DNA from: Clitopilus passeckerianus
Lineage: Eukaryota; Basidiomycota; Agaricomycetes; Agaricales; Entolomataceae
Direction of reading: 5' to 3'
Assembly (NCBI GenBank): GCA_944990035.1
Contig: CALYLX010000066.1
Span: 434,001-498,000 of the forward strand
DNA: 64,000 nucleotides
The notes beneath the pieces are model-generated. The model searched no databases. It was not told the origin of the DNA and saw only the letters and a list, made by a program, of their open reading frames with translations. Below, piece after piece: positions 36,201 through 47,434 of the stretch. Every line of letters begins with the position of its first letter. The stretch's first letter is position 1. The translations under genes and the position numbers were made by a program.

Positions 36201-37335
36201 CGATTGGCGAGGTCGGGATGTCTTCGGTATCCGCTACCGGGAGAGTGGACAACAGCATCGGACGCAGGTCTAGAGCGGGTATTCTGCGCTGACGGGATGC
36301 TGTCTTGGTTCGCGTGAGCTGTTTGCTCACAGGACGACGCTCCACCGACTTCCTTTGGATCCGTGGGCATGTGCTAAACCTACAAATTAATGTGAACGGG
36401 AGACACATTAAAGAAAACGAGGAGGCGTACGACGTGATTTCTTCCATAGGGGATGGTGTTCTGGCTGGTGAGGGTTGCTCGTTAGATCGCTTTCTCATAT
36501 GTGCCCTGGCGGGGTTATCAGAAGACGGTTTGCGCTTCACTGTCGACTTCAATTTCCCCGATCGAACACGTTCCGTGTCGGAATGCTCAAGACTGGATAT
36601 ATGCTGGTTTGAACACAATGAGGTGCCAAGAAGTTAGTGAATGAAACCTACATATCAGCGGCGGGATCGCACAGAATAGATTTGCTAGTGGCTTAGAGAA
36701 GGGTGAGGCAACTTTCATCGACCAGATACAGCCTGACTTACTGCGGGGAAGGTGATTATCGCGAGCATTTTGTGAAACTTCGGGTGAATTTGCCGATGCT
36801 GCCAATTCAGACGATGACAGTGGAGGACCCCTGTCCATACCGATGAGCACTTCATCTCCACTCAGCCTTGAAAGATTCAACGATGTAAGATACACTTCCT
36901 TTATGTAGAAGTGGCCAGAACTTACTCTCCAGTAAAGTCGACCACTCCGCTCAAAATATCTGTTTTTGGGAGCACACTGAGGTCTGGCTTGCTAGGAAAA
37001 ATAATTCATGTATGCTGAATGCGAGACTGAGAACGAGGTTACCTCGAGGCAGACAACGCAATTGCATCGTTTTCTAGTATATTGACTTGTTGTTTTTCAT
37101 GTCTATTCAGGAGTTGTGCTTCGTTGTCCTCGAGTTTCTGGATTGTGTGATCGAAAGAATGAGGATTGTGGCTCTCCGCGCTTGAAGCTCCTTTAGCCCC
37201 ATAATCCACGGGTACGGCTCCAATTACGTGTAACAGTCGTTGGGGGACGTTCATGCGATGCAAGTATTCGTGGAAATCATCCTCCGGAAGGTTCATACGC
37301 CTGTCTTGTTCGCGATAGAACGCCTCAAAGTCCAT
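33202..37335 (-). CDS. DNA polymerase family X, lambda/Pol4-like with BRCT domain
   Basis: Gap-filling polymerase for base excision repair and end joining in the nucleus. Start ATG at 37335 (MDFEAFYREQDRRMNLPEDD). A long Ser/Pro/basic linker region follows over several exons. Then comes a BRCT domain (about 35860-35500: LTGTTIFYTG ... VTDAQQRPTLRALGIK ... IPTLTWNWV), then the Pol beta-like part. Helix-hairpin-helix and finger exons lie between 35150 and 34100. The palm shows GDIDILLTR near 33890 and RRIDFLTVPW near 33635, which supply the three catalytic Asp, then GAALLYYT, MGYSLNQRGLF and VPWQEPHERNRG to TAG 33204-33202. Many introns; N-terminal linker exons are the least certain, and a second gene hidden between 36000 and 37335 cannot be fully excluded. 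Confidence 0.8.
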
Positions 37336-37974
37336 TTCTTGACGTTCTTGAGTTCTTCCAGGGTTTGCAGCAGTCCTCAGGAGCCAATCGTTGTCTAAAT
37401 AGATATCAATTGCAGAACAAGGGTTATCGGTGGCCAGCACACGCGGTTAACGTTTTAACAGCTGGGCCACAGAAATCGGGGAGTCAGGCCAACTCAATCA
37501 ACGTCACGCAATGTGACTCATTGCACGTGAATGTCGTTGTGGCCCGTCACGGACGCGAGACGCGCCAAATCGGCGGGTCGATGCTGCAACACGACCCTCT
37601 TAACAACCCTCCCACTAGGCCGATCTTGATCAGGCAAATTCAAAACGAGCTGCTTCCCTTGAGCTTGCAATGCGCACTTGCTTGGACATCTTGTGGCTTG
37701 AATATACCAGTCGCCGTAAAACTGGTAATCATTGGTGTGCTTCAATGGTTCCGATCATCATAGATTCATACATGATGTCAAGGTTGGTGCAGTGATGATA
37801 AAACGAGGAGACATCTCTCGACACATTATTCATTTCCTTTGCTGCGTACCAACACTCATCCAAAACCATTTCCGTATGACTCGCCGAAAACAACCCCGCC
37901 AACATTCACCTAGCACTGGCTTAAAAGCAGGATGATTGGCTGCCTAAGTCTGCAAGCACTCGCTAGTATTCTTC

Positions 37975-39242
37975 ATGCACATGCCAGAACCAGACGGTCA
38001 ACTGGAGGACATTGAAGGGTATCAGCCCGGCTTTGACTCTAGCAGCTTCGAAGAACCAAATGGAACTGGAAGTTCTTCCTCTCGGGGACCGTTTGGCCCT
38101 GACTTGTCCCATCAACTCGTTGAGCTGGGCGTTGAGGATTTCCCCATGTACTTTTCTGAGCGAGATGGTCGTCTCTTCCAGTCAAGTCTCTTTTCGCCTT
38201 ACCCCCTTCCTGTAGATACCGCCGAACAACAGGTCGGATTTTGTTCCTCACGTGTACAATTCTGCGCCAAAATTGATTCTCATCACAGCGGTTAAATGTC
38301 ACACATGGACTGATGTATCAGCTACTTGGTTCACTCTATGTTGGCCCATTTCGCGATGTCATTCAGAACCGCCACGCTCTTATACTCGACCTGTGCACCG
38401 GAACCGGTAAATGGTAAGGTTTTTCTGCCATGCAAATTCATACACGCAACTTAAAATAGAGAAAGGGTCATGGAGATGGCCGCTATGTTTCCCCAATGCT
38501 TTTTCAGAGGTGTCGATATAGGTACGGGCACAAACACGGCCTCCGATCATCGGTGACAATCGAGCTGAATATTATGCAGTGCCAATCGCCACGAGATATC
38601 CCCCGCGAATGTCCAGTTCGAGATGCATGACGTGAACAACCGACTTCGATGGGAAACGGAGTCCGTAGACGTCCTTCATATTCGGGATTCCTGGATGGCA
38701 GTACGTACACCAATTTGAGCCGTAAATTTTTACTGAACTTGGGTTAGGTCAGCGACTTCCCTGCCTTGTTGCAAGAGGCTGGTCGTGTTCTTCGTCCCGG
38801 TGGATTGTTCATCTCCTGTGAGTGGGGACAGGATGCTACTTTCCATCCCAACTGGTCCAACGGAAACCTCAACCATGACGCACCCCATTCCCGTGCGTTC
38901 TTTGACGCCGTAAAAGGAGCCTTCCAAATCTGCAGGGGAATTCTTCCCACCGCACCCCACCTTCCCGCGCTACTGAGAAACTCAGGTTTATTTGGCAACA
39001 TCACCCCTCAGATCTCTTATATGCCGGTTGGATCATGGCCACGAACGGAAATTATGGAGCAAATGGGGCGTGCCTATCGAGCAGCACTTAGAAGATACGC
39101 CGACTCGGTGAAGACGTTGCTATATGATGCAGGATGGCCTGACAGGAACGTTGAAGCATTGATCAGCAACTTCAAGCAGGAGCTTATGTCGATTGAGGGG
39201 TTGGTGGGCGTTCTGTACACCGTCCATGCAAGGCGGTTGTAA
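37975..39242 (+). CDS. Class I SAM-dependent methyltransferase
   Basis: Rossmann-fold methyltransferase of unknown substrate. Start at 37975 (MHMPEPDGQLEDIEGYQPGF). Exon 2 begins RLNVTHGLMYQLL after an intron ending CACAG near 38286. The SAM-binding motif I reads LILDLCTGTGKW, split by an intron inside the W codon. Then come GVDIVPIATRYPPRNVQFE (motif II region, also split), DVLHIRDSWMA, and LLQEAGRVLRPGGLFISCEW (post-motif III). The C-terminal exon runs to TAA 39240-39242. Fungal homologues of this kind include secondary-metabolism and LaeA-like enzymes, but nothing here fixes the subfamily. Divergent from the polymerase gene. Confidence 0.75.
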
Positions 39243-39497
39243 TCACATACGTGGATTTCTTTTGTCAGAATTTCTCGCCAGGTTCCTTCACATGTTCTCC
39301 TTTTTCTTGGTGATACCTTCGTATTTATTGGTACTACTTGATGTAGTAAGCAATTAATGGATTTGTGATTGGCTAGAGCGTGGTCAAGTCGGATTGATGG
39401 CAAGCGGACAAAGCCGGAAAAACCAGAGCAACTCCGAACCCGACGCCGAATTATAGAACTGCCAACTAACTTTTTTGCCATTCCAGTATCCTCGATG

Positions 39498-40988
39498 CTA
39501 GCGACCAGGGCATCCACAAGAAACGTTCAGCGCATAGCTCGCAACTTCGCCACCGTTGTTGAGAGCTCAGGCGTCAAGGTTGCCGCTGCTGACCACAACC
39601 AGCCCACCTCTTCGGTCACATTTCTGGTCAAGGCAGGAAGCAGGTATGAGCCTAAGCCCGGTGTTGCCCATGCTTTGAAGAACTTCGCTTTCAAGGTGTG
39701 TAACAATGAAATGGAAGTTGATTAACTGTCACTGAAGACAGCCCGATGAATTTACATAGAGCACAGCAAACCGGTCGACCATCGGAACGGTCCGCGAGAG
39801 TGAGCTCTATGGTGGCCAATTGTCATCAAGCCTCACTAGGGAGCATTTGGCTTTGACAGCTGAGTTCCTTCGTGGTGACGAGTGAGTTTGTGAACTGGCG
39901 GAGGGAATAAATTCACTGACGGTATCTTCTTCACAGATCCTACTTCGTTGACGTTCTCTCGTCCTTCGTCACCTCCGCCAAGTTCACCCGACATGAATTC
40001 GAGGAGTACGTTCTCCCCACCGTACAGGGTGATGCTCTTGCTGCCCAGGCCAACCCTGCTGTTCGCGCTCTCGAAACTGCACACACCATTGCCTTCCGGA
40101 ACGGCCTCGGATCCTCCCTGTTTGCACCCGCCCACAACTCCGTTACCTCGGAGGATGTCAAGTCTTTCGCCCAGTCTGCTTTCTCAAAGGACAATATTGT
40201 TGTAATTGGCACTGGCATTGACCAGACAACCCTTTCCAAGCTTGTGGAGAAGTCTTTCAGCAAACTCACAGCTTCCGCGTCCACAACCGGTTCTACCTCG
40301 TATTTCGGTGGGGAGACCCGAGTCGAGGGTCATGGTGGTCCTCAGACCGTCTTCATTGGTTATGGCGTCACCGGTGCCCCTTCTGCTGAGCTCGCCACCC
40401 TCGCCACCCTCTTGTCCACTGAGGCGTCAGTCAAATGGTCGCAAGGCCTTTCACCCATTGCCGGCAAGATCCCCGAAGGAACACACGTCCAGAGTGTCTA
40501 CCTTCCTTACTCTGATGCTTCTCTTGTTGGTTTCCTTGTTCAAGGCAACACTGCTGCCGATGTCAAGGTTGCGAGCAAAGCTGCTGTTGAGGCATTAAAG
40601 GCAAGCGTTTCGGCTGACGCAGAGGCTCTGAAGAGGGCATCTGCAAAGGCCAAGTTTGCTGCCGCTAGCGCTGCTGACGGTAGGGATGGTTTGGTTGCCA
40701 CCATCGGTCCTAAGGTGAAATTTCTCGTTCAGACTCTGTTCGCTCCGAACTGATCATCTTGTTGCAGGTTTTCGGTGGCTCAGCACCTTCATTGGATGCT
40801 ACCCTCTCTACTTTCGACAGCGTCAACGCCTCTTCCTTCTCCAAGGTTCGTAATTCTAGTTGACCATTATTTAGCAAATCATCTGACACGTTGTATAGGC
40901 TACTTCAGAACTCATCAAGGCCAAGCCAACATTTGTCGCTGTCGGCGATGTGCAAGCTCTGCCCTACCCTGACGAGCTGGGACTTTGA
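39498..40988 (+). CDS. QCR2: Cytochrome bc1 complex core protein 2
   Basis: Mitochondrial complex III subunit on the matrix side, M16 peptidase fold. Five exons: 39498-39695, 39760-39881, 39937-40714, 40768-40845, 40899-40988. The N-terminus (MLATRASTRNVQRIARNFATVV) is a typical matrix-targeting presequence. M16-type blocks are visible: TSSVTFLVKAGSRYEPKPGVAHALKNFAF, LYGGQLSSSLTREHLALTAE, FAQSAFSKDNIVVIGTG, and the C-terminal VGDVQALPYPDELGL. The zinc motif HxxEH is absent (HALKN), as expected for a non-catalytic core 2 rather than a processing peptidase. About 420 residues, the usual size. Confidence 0.9.
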
Positions 40989-41654
40989 GCCAAAGATACA
41001 CTTACGGAGCAATAGAATCGGAGGATGTAGATTTCGATATTTGCCACCTAAAATAATACCTTCTTCTAAACATCATCGCAGTTGTGACGCTCGATTTAAA
41101 AGCGCTTTCATTAACACGGCCGCCGAGCCTAGATTTTAATATGCGATCGAGGCTTATTAGATTATCACTGGCTTTAATGAAGGTGCGCAGTGTTAGATCT
41201 TGAAAGCTCGAGGGTCAGAAGTTTCGCGAAAAGGCCGCATGCTGTGTCAAGCAACTGTATACCTATAATATACTTCAGAGCAAGGAACTAAGCGCTGGAA
41301 TGCGCCAACTACAAGGCCCCGAGGGTCGAGTTGGGCTGCCGAACGTGGGCACGAGTGCCTTCCAGTGTTTATGAAGCCCTCGTGCTTATCCCTCACCCAG
41401 AGCGCACCAAGGGGAATTTCTTTCACAGGGAACCAGGAAAATCGACTTGATTTTGACACATGGAGATGAGAGTGCATGTCCATTCAAGTTCTACCAAGCA
41501 AGAAGTGCTACGGAAAGTACATGTCCACTGCTTCCTTCAAACCGAACCAAATCTCGGTCGTTCGCCCCGGAGATCGACACACCTGTCACGAACGCGTCAA
41601 GTCGTCTGAAGCAAAAATCGAAATCGGTGTTGCTTACATGCCTTAATTTCATGG
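40989..41654. other. Intergenic region
   Basis: 3' flanks of two convergent genes (QCR2 and the small secreted protein). No coding or RNA feature supported. Confidence 0.4.
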
Positions 41655-41981
41655 TTACATTGGTTCCTCATAGCCGTAATCACCGCCTCCACCGCCATAG
41701 CTGCTCATCTGAGCAGTCGTAGCAAATGTACCAGCAGCTTTTAACAAGCTTCCCATCCGACTGCCCCATTTCTGGGCCTTGCTAGGTGGTGGTGGTGGCT
41801 TGTGCTTCTTCTGCACTGCCTTCCTCTGTGTCTTCGGCAATTGCACTCTTGCTCGGGTCTTGGGGATTTGAACCTTCTTCTTGCCCACAGCATGAACGGG
41901 CCTAGTAGGGGCGGCTGCAGCAAGAAGGATGACGCCGCTGAGGGTGAGGACAGCAAGGACGATGTTTGACAAGAATTTCAT
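41655..41981 (-). CDS. Small cationic secreted protein
   Basis: Single-exon 108-residue protein. I start it at the internal ATG 41981 because it begins directly with a signal peptide (MKFLSNIVLAVLTLSGVILL, cleavage probably after AAAAP). The mature part is strongly basic (KKKVQIPKTRARVQLPKTQR, KKHKPPPPPSK), followed by an amphipathic segment WGSRMGSLLKAAGTFATTAQM and a Gly/Tyr tail ending GYEEPM. No Cys. A TATA-like string (GGTATATATCG on the minus strand) sits near 42120. Family unknown; the basic/amphipathic/Gly-rich plan is loosely like the last module of the precursor gene at 45774-47432. A secreted effector or peptide precursor is possible, but this is inference. Confidence 0.6.
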   Translation of the reverse strand: MKFLSNIVLAVLTLSGVILLAAAAPTRPVHAVGKKKVQIPKTRARVQLPKTQRKAVQKKHKPPPPPSKAQKWGSRMGSLLKAAGTFATTAQMSSYGGGGGDYGYEEPM

Positions 41982-42649
41982 GTTTCTGTAACTTCTCGAA
42001 AGCCTCTTCTGCAAGTCCTTGAAACTATACCAGACCAGCTGGATAGTCTTTGACCGAAGGGAGATGTGTTGGTGGTTATCCGGAACCTAGAGACGGGCCA
42101 GAACGGCGCGATCCATCGATATATACCTTGGTAGGTCCGAGGGACATCAATCACAATGATCGTGGATAGACAAGCACTGCCTGCAAGAAGTTGCCGGGGA
42201 ACGGCTTGTTGACAATGTGACGAATATGATGGTTTAGTGCGGTTCTTGTATCCATAACAAGGTTGGTATGTTCTATGAAACGTTACCCCACTCATCGGTA
42301 CGAAATCTCAGAAAGATTTCACTTGATGGGACGTTCCCGTTTCATTTATCGGGGAAATGTCCTACTCCTAGCGCAATCGGATTCACAGATAGCGAATAGA
42401 CCGAATCTATTGACCCCAGCATTACGCTATGCCTCTGGCATCAACTGGCATTTCAGGTTGGAGGTGAATGACGGAATATAGTATACGCATTCGGCCTTTG
42501 TTTTCGGAGGCACGACCGAGGGGAACGGGAGTAAATCGAACACATACATTAGCGACTTCAGAGAAAGGTACAGAGGAGCAGCAAGACAGCAAGAGTAAAT
42601 ATTATAGAACCGTACCATATCAAAAATTGTCCTCAGTCCTTTCGACCTC

Positions 42650-44771
42650 TTACGCTAGGAACTCTGAGGGATCCCTAGCATACGCCTCCTCGCAGCCAAG
42701 CCACTCCAGCCACTCCCTGGTATGGTACTGTACCGTCCTAGTAGCCCAAGGCTCAACCTCCTTAATCGACCCGTCGGGTTCACGATGAATAGTACAATAA
42801 CTTGAGCCGATACGGACCACTTTGACCATGGGGAATCCATGTCGAATGATAGTGCCTGCGTTCCTGACCGACAAAGAGTCGGAGAGACCGATGTAGCGCA
42901 GGGTTGGAGGGATGCCAGGTCGTAAATGCTGTAAACGATTTCATTAAACTTTGATCAAGTGGGAGCAACGGACGATAGAAGACGGACATCAAGGAATTGC
43001 AGCGGATCTCTGTGTGCAGCAAGAACACTGTCAATACACAACGAAAGCGAAGTGACGCTCCTTGGGATAAGCCAGGATGCCAATCCGGGGGTGAGATCTT
43101 GAGGGTAAGTGATCATGAGCGCCTTGAGATTAACCAAGGACGGCAGAACACCCCAAACAGAAGCGTCAAACCCGACCAGGCGTTGAACATTCTCGTCGTT
43201 CGTGCTAAGCTGCAACGTCTTTAGATATCGCCTTCCCCGAAGAAACTCAGCAACGGCGGAGAACAGATCTCTGTCCGTTATCCTGCGAGCGCCGAAGACC
43301 GAGAAGACGAAGTGGCGAAGGAAAGGAAGCGCAGTGAGGTGAGTCCGGAATTGGGAAGATGCTGCACATTCGAGGAAGCAGCGTATGGATAGAGATTCAA
43401 GCTGGCGGCCTTGGGTAAGGATCTCTGCGATGGTTTGGCTGTTAGCTTGAATCCGCCCGGAGAAGTCGAGGCGTGTTAGGTTCCGAACGGACAAGCTGTT
43501 GGTAGGTAACGAGAGCTCCATTGTATCGATGTAGAAAGTGCGCAGTGTGTCTCTGTTCTGGCCTAGGAAGCTGTGCATTTGGTTGTTATTTTCGCAACGG
43601 CCGGTATATGCAAAGTGGGTAAGGTGTTTGAAGTCCAGGAGGCCGACGTCGAGAGTTTCGTCTCCAGCCCTTCGTAGGACGTTAGTACAGAAATGAGAGG
43701 GAGAGATGGTTGGGCGCTTACTGGAGAGACAAACCGCGTAATCGCGGTGCAAATGTATGGAGGACTCGTAGCACTGGCCTAATTGCATCAATAGTTGCAG
43801 ATATGTGTACATTTCGCAAGTTGACAAGATTCGGAACTGCGTTGGTTAGCATCCCTGTATAGGAGGGTTATCAGTCGCAGATCGGTCACAATAGCATGTG
43901 GATGCAGACCGGTTTGGAATGCTAGAGATCCATCTTTATCATGAGCATAGATTCGTAATGTGCGCACAGCACGAGCAAAATTTTGATCGACAATAATTCG
44001 TGTCAATATATCGGCGCTGCGTTGGGCAAGCCTTTGATCGTCCTCTACGTCTCCAGGATCCCGGTATTGTTTTTCGTCCCCCGCAGACCCAAAGTGTAGA
44101 TCGAGCTTTCTGAACAGCAGCTGACTGGCGACACGGGATACAGTATGTTTGACGAAGAGTAAAGCTTTCAGATCCTGCCGAGGCAGGTAAAGTGCAATCT
44201 CTCGCCAGATTTCCGGAGAGAAGACGCCGTTACTCTTCTGGACAGGTGAAAGAAGCTGCCATATTTTAATATTTGAGCCAAGCCAGGAATGTAGAACGAG
44301 GAACAAACCTTCTCAACAGTTACAGAGCGCTGGTGAAGGAGTGCCTTCGCCTCTGGATTATCTGGCTCCACAACCAACGCAGCTTGCAGGTCTGCGTTCA
44401 TTGAGCATCGGGAAACGTATGAGATAATATGAGAGCTTTATAACCCACCTTCTTGGGCGCCGAAATGATACCTAGCCGCAAGTCTAGCCCGGGCTCGGAG
44501 TATTCGAGCCTTTGCTTCATTCTCGGGGGTAAGGGTCGAGATCTGCAAACATGATTGTACTGCGTTCTCTATGATGGTTCTGTTAGGCCTAGAATATAAT
44601 CCATGCGTAAATCCGCTTTCTATTCGATATTGTAGGCCACAAGGCTGCTCACCCGTCAAGCTGCAAATTACGCATGGCGTACAACAGCAAATCTGCCTTC
44701 TGGTTGTTGGTCAGGCATGCCGAAACATCGCGTATGCTCGCATCAAGTATCTTTGGATTGAATACGTCCAT
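42650..44771 (-). CDS. TPR-like/F-box/LRR-type protein
   Basis: Putative substrate receptor of an SCF ubiquitin ligase. Start ATG at 44771 (MDVFNPKILDASIRDVSACL). The intron after LQLDG (GTGAGC...TTCTAG) leads to PNRTIIENAVQSCLQIST and a helical TPR-like segment (AKARILRARARLAARYHF, DLQAALVVEPDNPEAKALL). The F-box follows: FSPEIWREIALYLPRQDLKA. The C-terminal half has leucine-rich-repeat-like lines (DFKHLTHFAYTGRCE, NLTRLDFSGRIQ, QLESLSIRCFLE, LVNLKALMITYP). It ends GCEEAYARDPSEFLA at 42652-42650. Same plan as the gene at 52809-54988. Such genes are greatly expanded in mushroom-forming fungi. The target is unknown. Confidence 0.75.
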
Positions 44772-45630
44772 TCAAGAGCGAAGAGAGGATAGATATAATA
44801 GCAGATGTGGCAGGGGTCAAAAGGATTCGCTGTCGTCGTCGGGCAAGGTTATATAGCGTTTTCGTTGTTGACCCAGCGTCACGATACGAAGCTTCCTTGG
44901 ATAAGGTGTCAATCAGTCCATTTGACTAGGCGCATGCACTCTGTGTCACTGAAACGAACGTAAAAACTGCAGTTTCTCATGATGTTTTGAGCCCAGGTCT
45001 GTCTAGACTGCTTGGCTGGGTGCAGAATGACCGTGGAGGTGTTTGGCTTAGAAGGCTTTGCAAACAACAGCAGCCAATCAGAACTCTACTACATTCTCAA
45101 TGGCTTGGGAGGCGCTCAACACTTCGGCTCTCTTCGGGTCATCTGGAGGCTATCGCTTATTACTTATCCTGAAAGCCCGTCAATGATGCTCTAGTCTCCA
45201 TAGCACAAGTCTACAAGTTTGCTGACACCACTCGTGTTTTGATGGAAGCTAGGGAACTGCTGAACTTGTTCAGAAGGATGCTTGCACCCTGTGGTCATGA
45301 AGGGTATCACGGGAAGGTTTCATTCAAGTGCAAGACCGCTGATGTTCCAGACTCCCCGAAACTCAATGGACCGGCACTTCGTTCCATCCACGGTATCAAC
45401 AGATCATGTCGCTTCTTGGGCGTCGCTGCTGAGCCTTGATGGAGCGTCGTTTATCCGCTAAAAAGTTAACAACCGAAAGGCAAGCCTCCTGAAACCTCCC
45501 AACGCAAGGCGCAGATTTGGGTGGTTACACCGCCGCTTTGATGTTATGCCACCTGTTGATGAACCCTTGGCGATGAATGATGCATCACATTATCCTGTGG
45601 ATGACACTTTTTGCCCCTTTTCAGAGTGCC
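44772..45630. other. Intergenic region upstream of the precursor cluster
   Basis: Divergent spacer. Short open frames at 45012-45194 and 45239-45439 have no recognised motif. Nothing further supported before the TATA box of precursor gene 1. Confidence 0.4.
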
Positions 45631-45686
45631 TATAAAACCGGCTCCGAACTGGATTTCGATTCTCCAATTCCTCAGCAGGTTCTGAG
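45631..45686 (+). promoter_or_regulatory. Core promoter of precursor gene 1: TATA box and CTCAG hairpin
   Basis: TATAAAA at 45631, then CTCAGCAGGTTCTGAG at 45671-45686, a 5 bp stem (CTCAG/CTGAG) with a 6-base loop. The same pair, with nearly the same spacing (39-42 bp), precedes precursor genes 2 and 3. The hairpin should lie near or just after the transcription start. Confidence 0.6.
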
Positions 45687-45773
45687 CAATCCAAAGCCAA
45701 CACACACTCTCGCAACAGCTGGTCTAACGCGCTTTTTTCACTCTTACTCTATTACATTCCCAATCGTTTCATA

Positions 45774-47432
45774 ATGAAGTACTCTCAAGCCATCATCGTC
45801 GCCACCATCGGCTCTGCCGCCCTCGTTTCTGCTGCCCCTACTGTCGGCCACGGTGCTGCTCACCCTCAGACCCACCACAACAAGCCCGCTCACCGTGGTT
45901 CCGAGAAGGCCAAGGGTCTTACGCACAACATCAAGCAAGGTGCTTCGACCGCTCTCCGCACTGCGGGAGGTGCTGAAGGCGTCGCCACTCACCTTGGCAA
46001 TGTGGTCAACCTCTATCATGCCTCCAAGCAGTTATCGAGTCCTGAAGTCCGTGCCGTCACTGAGCCCGCGGCCAAGGCTCCAGGCGGCGTTCACCACAAG
46101 AAAGAGTCCTTGTCTGCTGCGTCTCCCTCCGAGACTGAAGAACAGACGACGGAGGCTGTTGCTCACCACCACCACAGGGAGAAGGTCGGTACCAAGCAAC
46201 CCCACCCCCACCACAAGAGCGATAAGATTCACCACCGCATCAAGGAGACCGCTGGTCATGTCAACCCTACCCTTGCCAAATCCAACAAGGCGCACCCCAA
46301 GACCAACCCTGGTGAGACTACTCCCGTCTCTACGGTCCCTACTGGCCCACCTGCGCCCGTGGCTGTCCGTGACTTCGTTGAGGAGGAGCTCCAAGCTCGT
46401 CTCTTTGACCATTTCAAGCAGAAGTACAGGGAGGCCAAGGCTGAGCGTCTCCAGAAGAAGGCCGACAAGGCAGCTGCTAAGGCTGCCGGAGGTCAAGAAC
46501 AGCCGGTCTACCGAGACCTCCTTGACGAGGAGTATCTCGCTGCTCGTGACTTTGAGGACGAGCTTGAGGCTCGTGGTCTCCGCGACGCCTTCAAGGCCGC
46601 CAAGCACGCCATCTTCCACAAGCACACTCCCTCTGCCCCCGCCGATCCCTCCCAGGACCCCAACATGGTTGCCAGGTCTTTCCTTGACGAGGAGGACCTC
46701 TTCGAGCGCGACTTCGCCGACGTTGAAGACCTCGAGGCTCGTGGCATCCGGGACGCCTTCCACGCCGCTAAGCACATGATCTTCCACAAGCACGCATCTG
46801 CTGCCCCCGCCGAGGATCCTAGCATGGTCGCCAGGGGCTTCTTTGACGAGGAAGATCTCTTTGAGCGCGACTTTGACTTCGATGATCTCGAGGCTCGTGC
46901 TGGTGGTGGTATCGGCAAGGGCATTGGCCGCGTCTTCACCAAGGCTCGCAATGCTCTCAAGGGACATAAGACCGACATCGCTCTCACTGGCGCTTCCATT
47001 GGCGCCACCGTCGGTTCGACCGTTGGTGTTTCCACTCGCGACTTGAGCGACGAAGAGTTTGACGAACTCGTCGCTCGTGCTGGTGGAGGCATTGGCAAGG
47101 GCATTGGCCGTGTCTTCACCAAGGCCCGCAACGCACTCAAGGGACACAAGACCGATATCGCTCTCACCGGTGCCACCATTGGTGCCACTGTCGGCTCTAC
47201 CGTTGGGGTTTCCACTCGCGACTTGAGTGACGAGGAATTGAACGAGCTCGTCGCTCGTGGTATCCTTAGCAAGGTCTTCAACAAGGTCCGTGGTGGTCTC
47301 AAGGGACACAAGACCGATGCTGCCTTCACCGCCATGAATGTTGGTGCTTCCATGTCTGGTGGCCAACGCCGCTCTTTGGATGACTTCGAAGAGCTCGAGA
47401 TGCGCGACTTCGAACTCAATGAGCTTGACTAA
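45774..47432 (+). CDS. Secreted repetitive peptide precursor 1
   Basis: Intronless 552-residue CDS; family not recognised. Signal peptide MKYSQAIIVATIGSAALVSA. Residues about 24-200: His/Lys/Ala-rich, low complexity. From about 200 the protein alternates basic or amphipathic modules with acidic spacers ending in one Arg. Spacers include SFLDEEDLFERDF, FEDELEAR, DLSDEEFDELVAR. Modules: two copies starting GLRDAFKAAKH / GIRDAFHAAKH (residues 268 and 324), two 60-residue units starting AGGGIGKGIGRVFTKARNAL (residues 376 and 436, exact 180 bp period), and a last variant GILSKVFNKVRGGLKGHKTD (residue 496) closed by GGQRR/SLDDFEE. It ends DFELNELD. No Cys. Lys is nearly always AAG, suggesting high expression. 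The layout looks like a precursor cut into several peptides; this is inference, and a structural or metal-binding wall protein is the alternative. Confidence 0.75.
   Translation: MKYSQAIIVATIGSAALVSAAPTVGHGAAHPQTHHNKPAHRGSEKAKGLTHNIKQGASTALRTAGGAEGVATHLGNVVNLYHASKQLSSPEVRAVTEPAAKAPGGVHHKKESLSAASPSETEEQTTEAVAHHHHREKVGTKQPHPHHKSDKIHHRIKETAGHVNPTLAKSNKAHPKTNPGETTPVSTVPTGPPAPVAVRDFVEEELQARLFDHFKQKYREAKAERLQKKADKAAAKAAGGQEQPVYRDLLDEEYLAARDFEDELEARGLRDAFKAAKHAIFHKHTPSAPADPSQDPNMVARSFLDEEDLFERDFADVEDLEARGIRDAFHAAKHMIFHKHASAAPAEDPSMVARGFFDEEDLFERDFDFDDLEARAGGGIGKGIGRVFTKARNALKGHKTDIALTGASIGATVGSTVGVSTRDLSDEEFDELVARAGGGIGKGIGRVFTKARNALKGHKTDIALTGATIGATVGSTVGVSTRDLSDEELNELVARGILSKVFNKVRGGLKGHKTDAAFTAMNVGASMSGGQRRSLDDFEELEMRDFELNELD
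46575..46898 (+). repeat. Two RDAF-module repeats in precursor 1
   Basis: Units at 46575-46742 (56 codons) and 46743-46898 (52 codons). Each has an amphipathic basic helix-like part (RDAFKAAKHAIFHKH / RDAFHAAKHMIFHKH), a Pro/Ala linker, xMVAR, and an acidic spacer DEEDLFERDF..DLEAR. Confidence 0.8.
46899..47258 (+). repeat. Two 180 bp tandem repeats in precursor 1
   Basis: Units 46899-47078 and 47079-47258 differ at few residues. Each encodes GIGKGIGRVFTKARNALKG, a hydrophobic Ala/Gly/Thr/Val stretch (TGASIGATVGSTVGVS) and an acidic spacer DLSDEE..ELVAR. A diverged third copy starts at 47259. Confidence 0.85.
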
Positions 47433-47434
47433 TT

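Noticed and set aside
26580..39242. Secondary-metabolite cluster made of the adenylation enzyme and the methyltransferase
   Set aside because: They are 10 kb apart with two DNA-repair genes between them, and no carrier-protein enzyme, transporter or pathway regulator lies nearby. The VeA gene is a global regulator and not evidence of a cluster.
37975..39242. Assignment of the methyltransferase as LaeA
   Set aside because: Motif I and the post-motif III block are generic class I features; nothing specific to LaeA could be read.
45012..45439. Short open frames upstream of the precursor cluster
   Set aside because: No recognisable motif, start context or homologous block; treated as intergenic.
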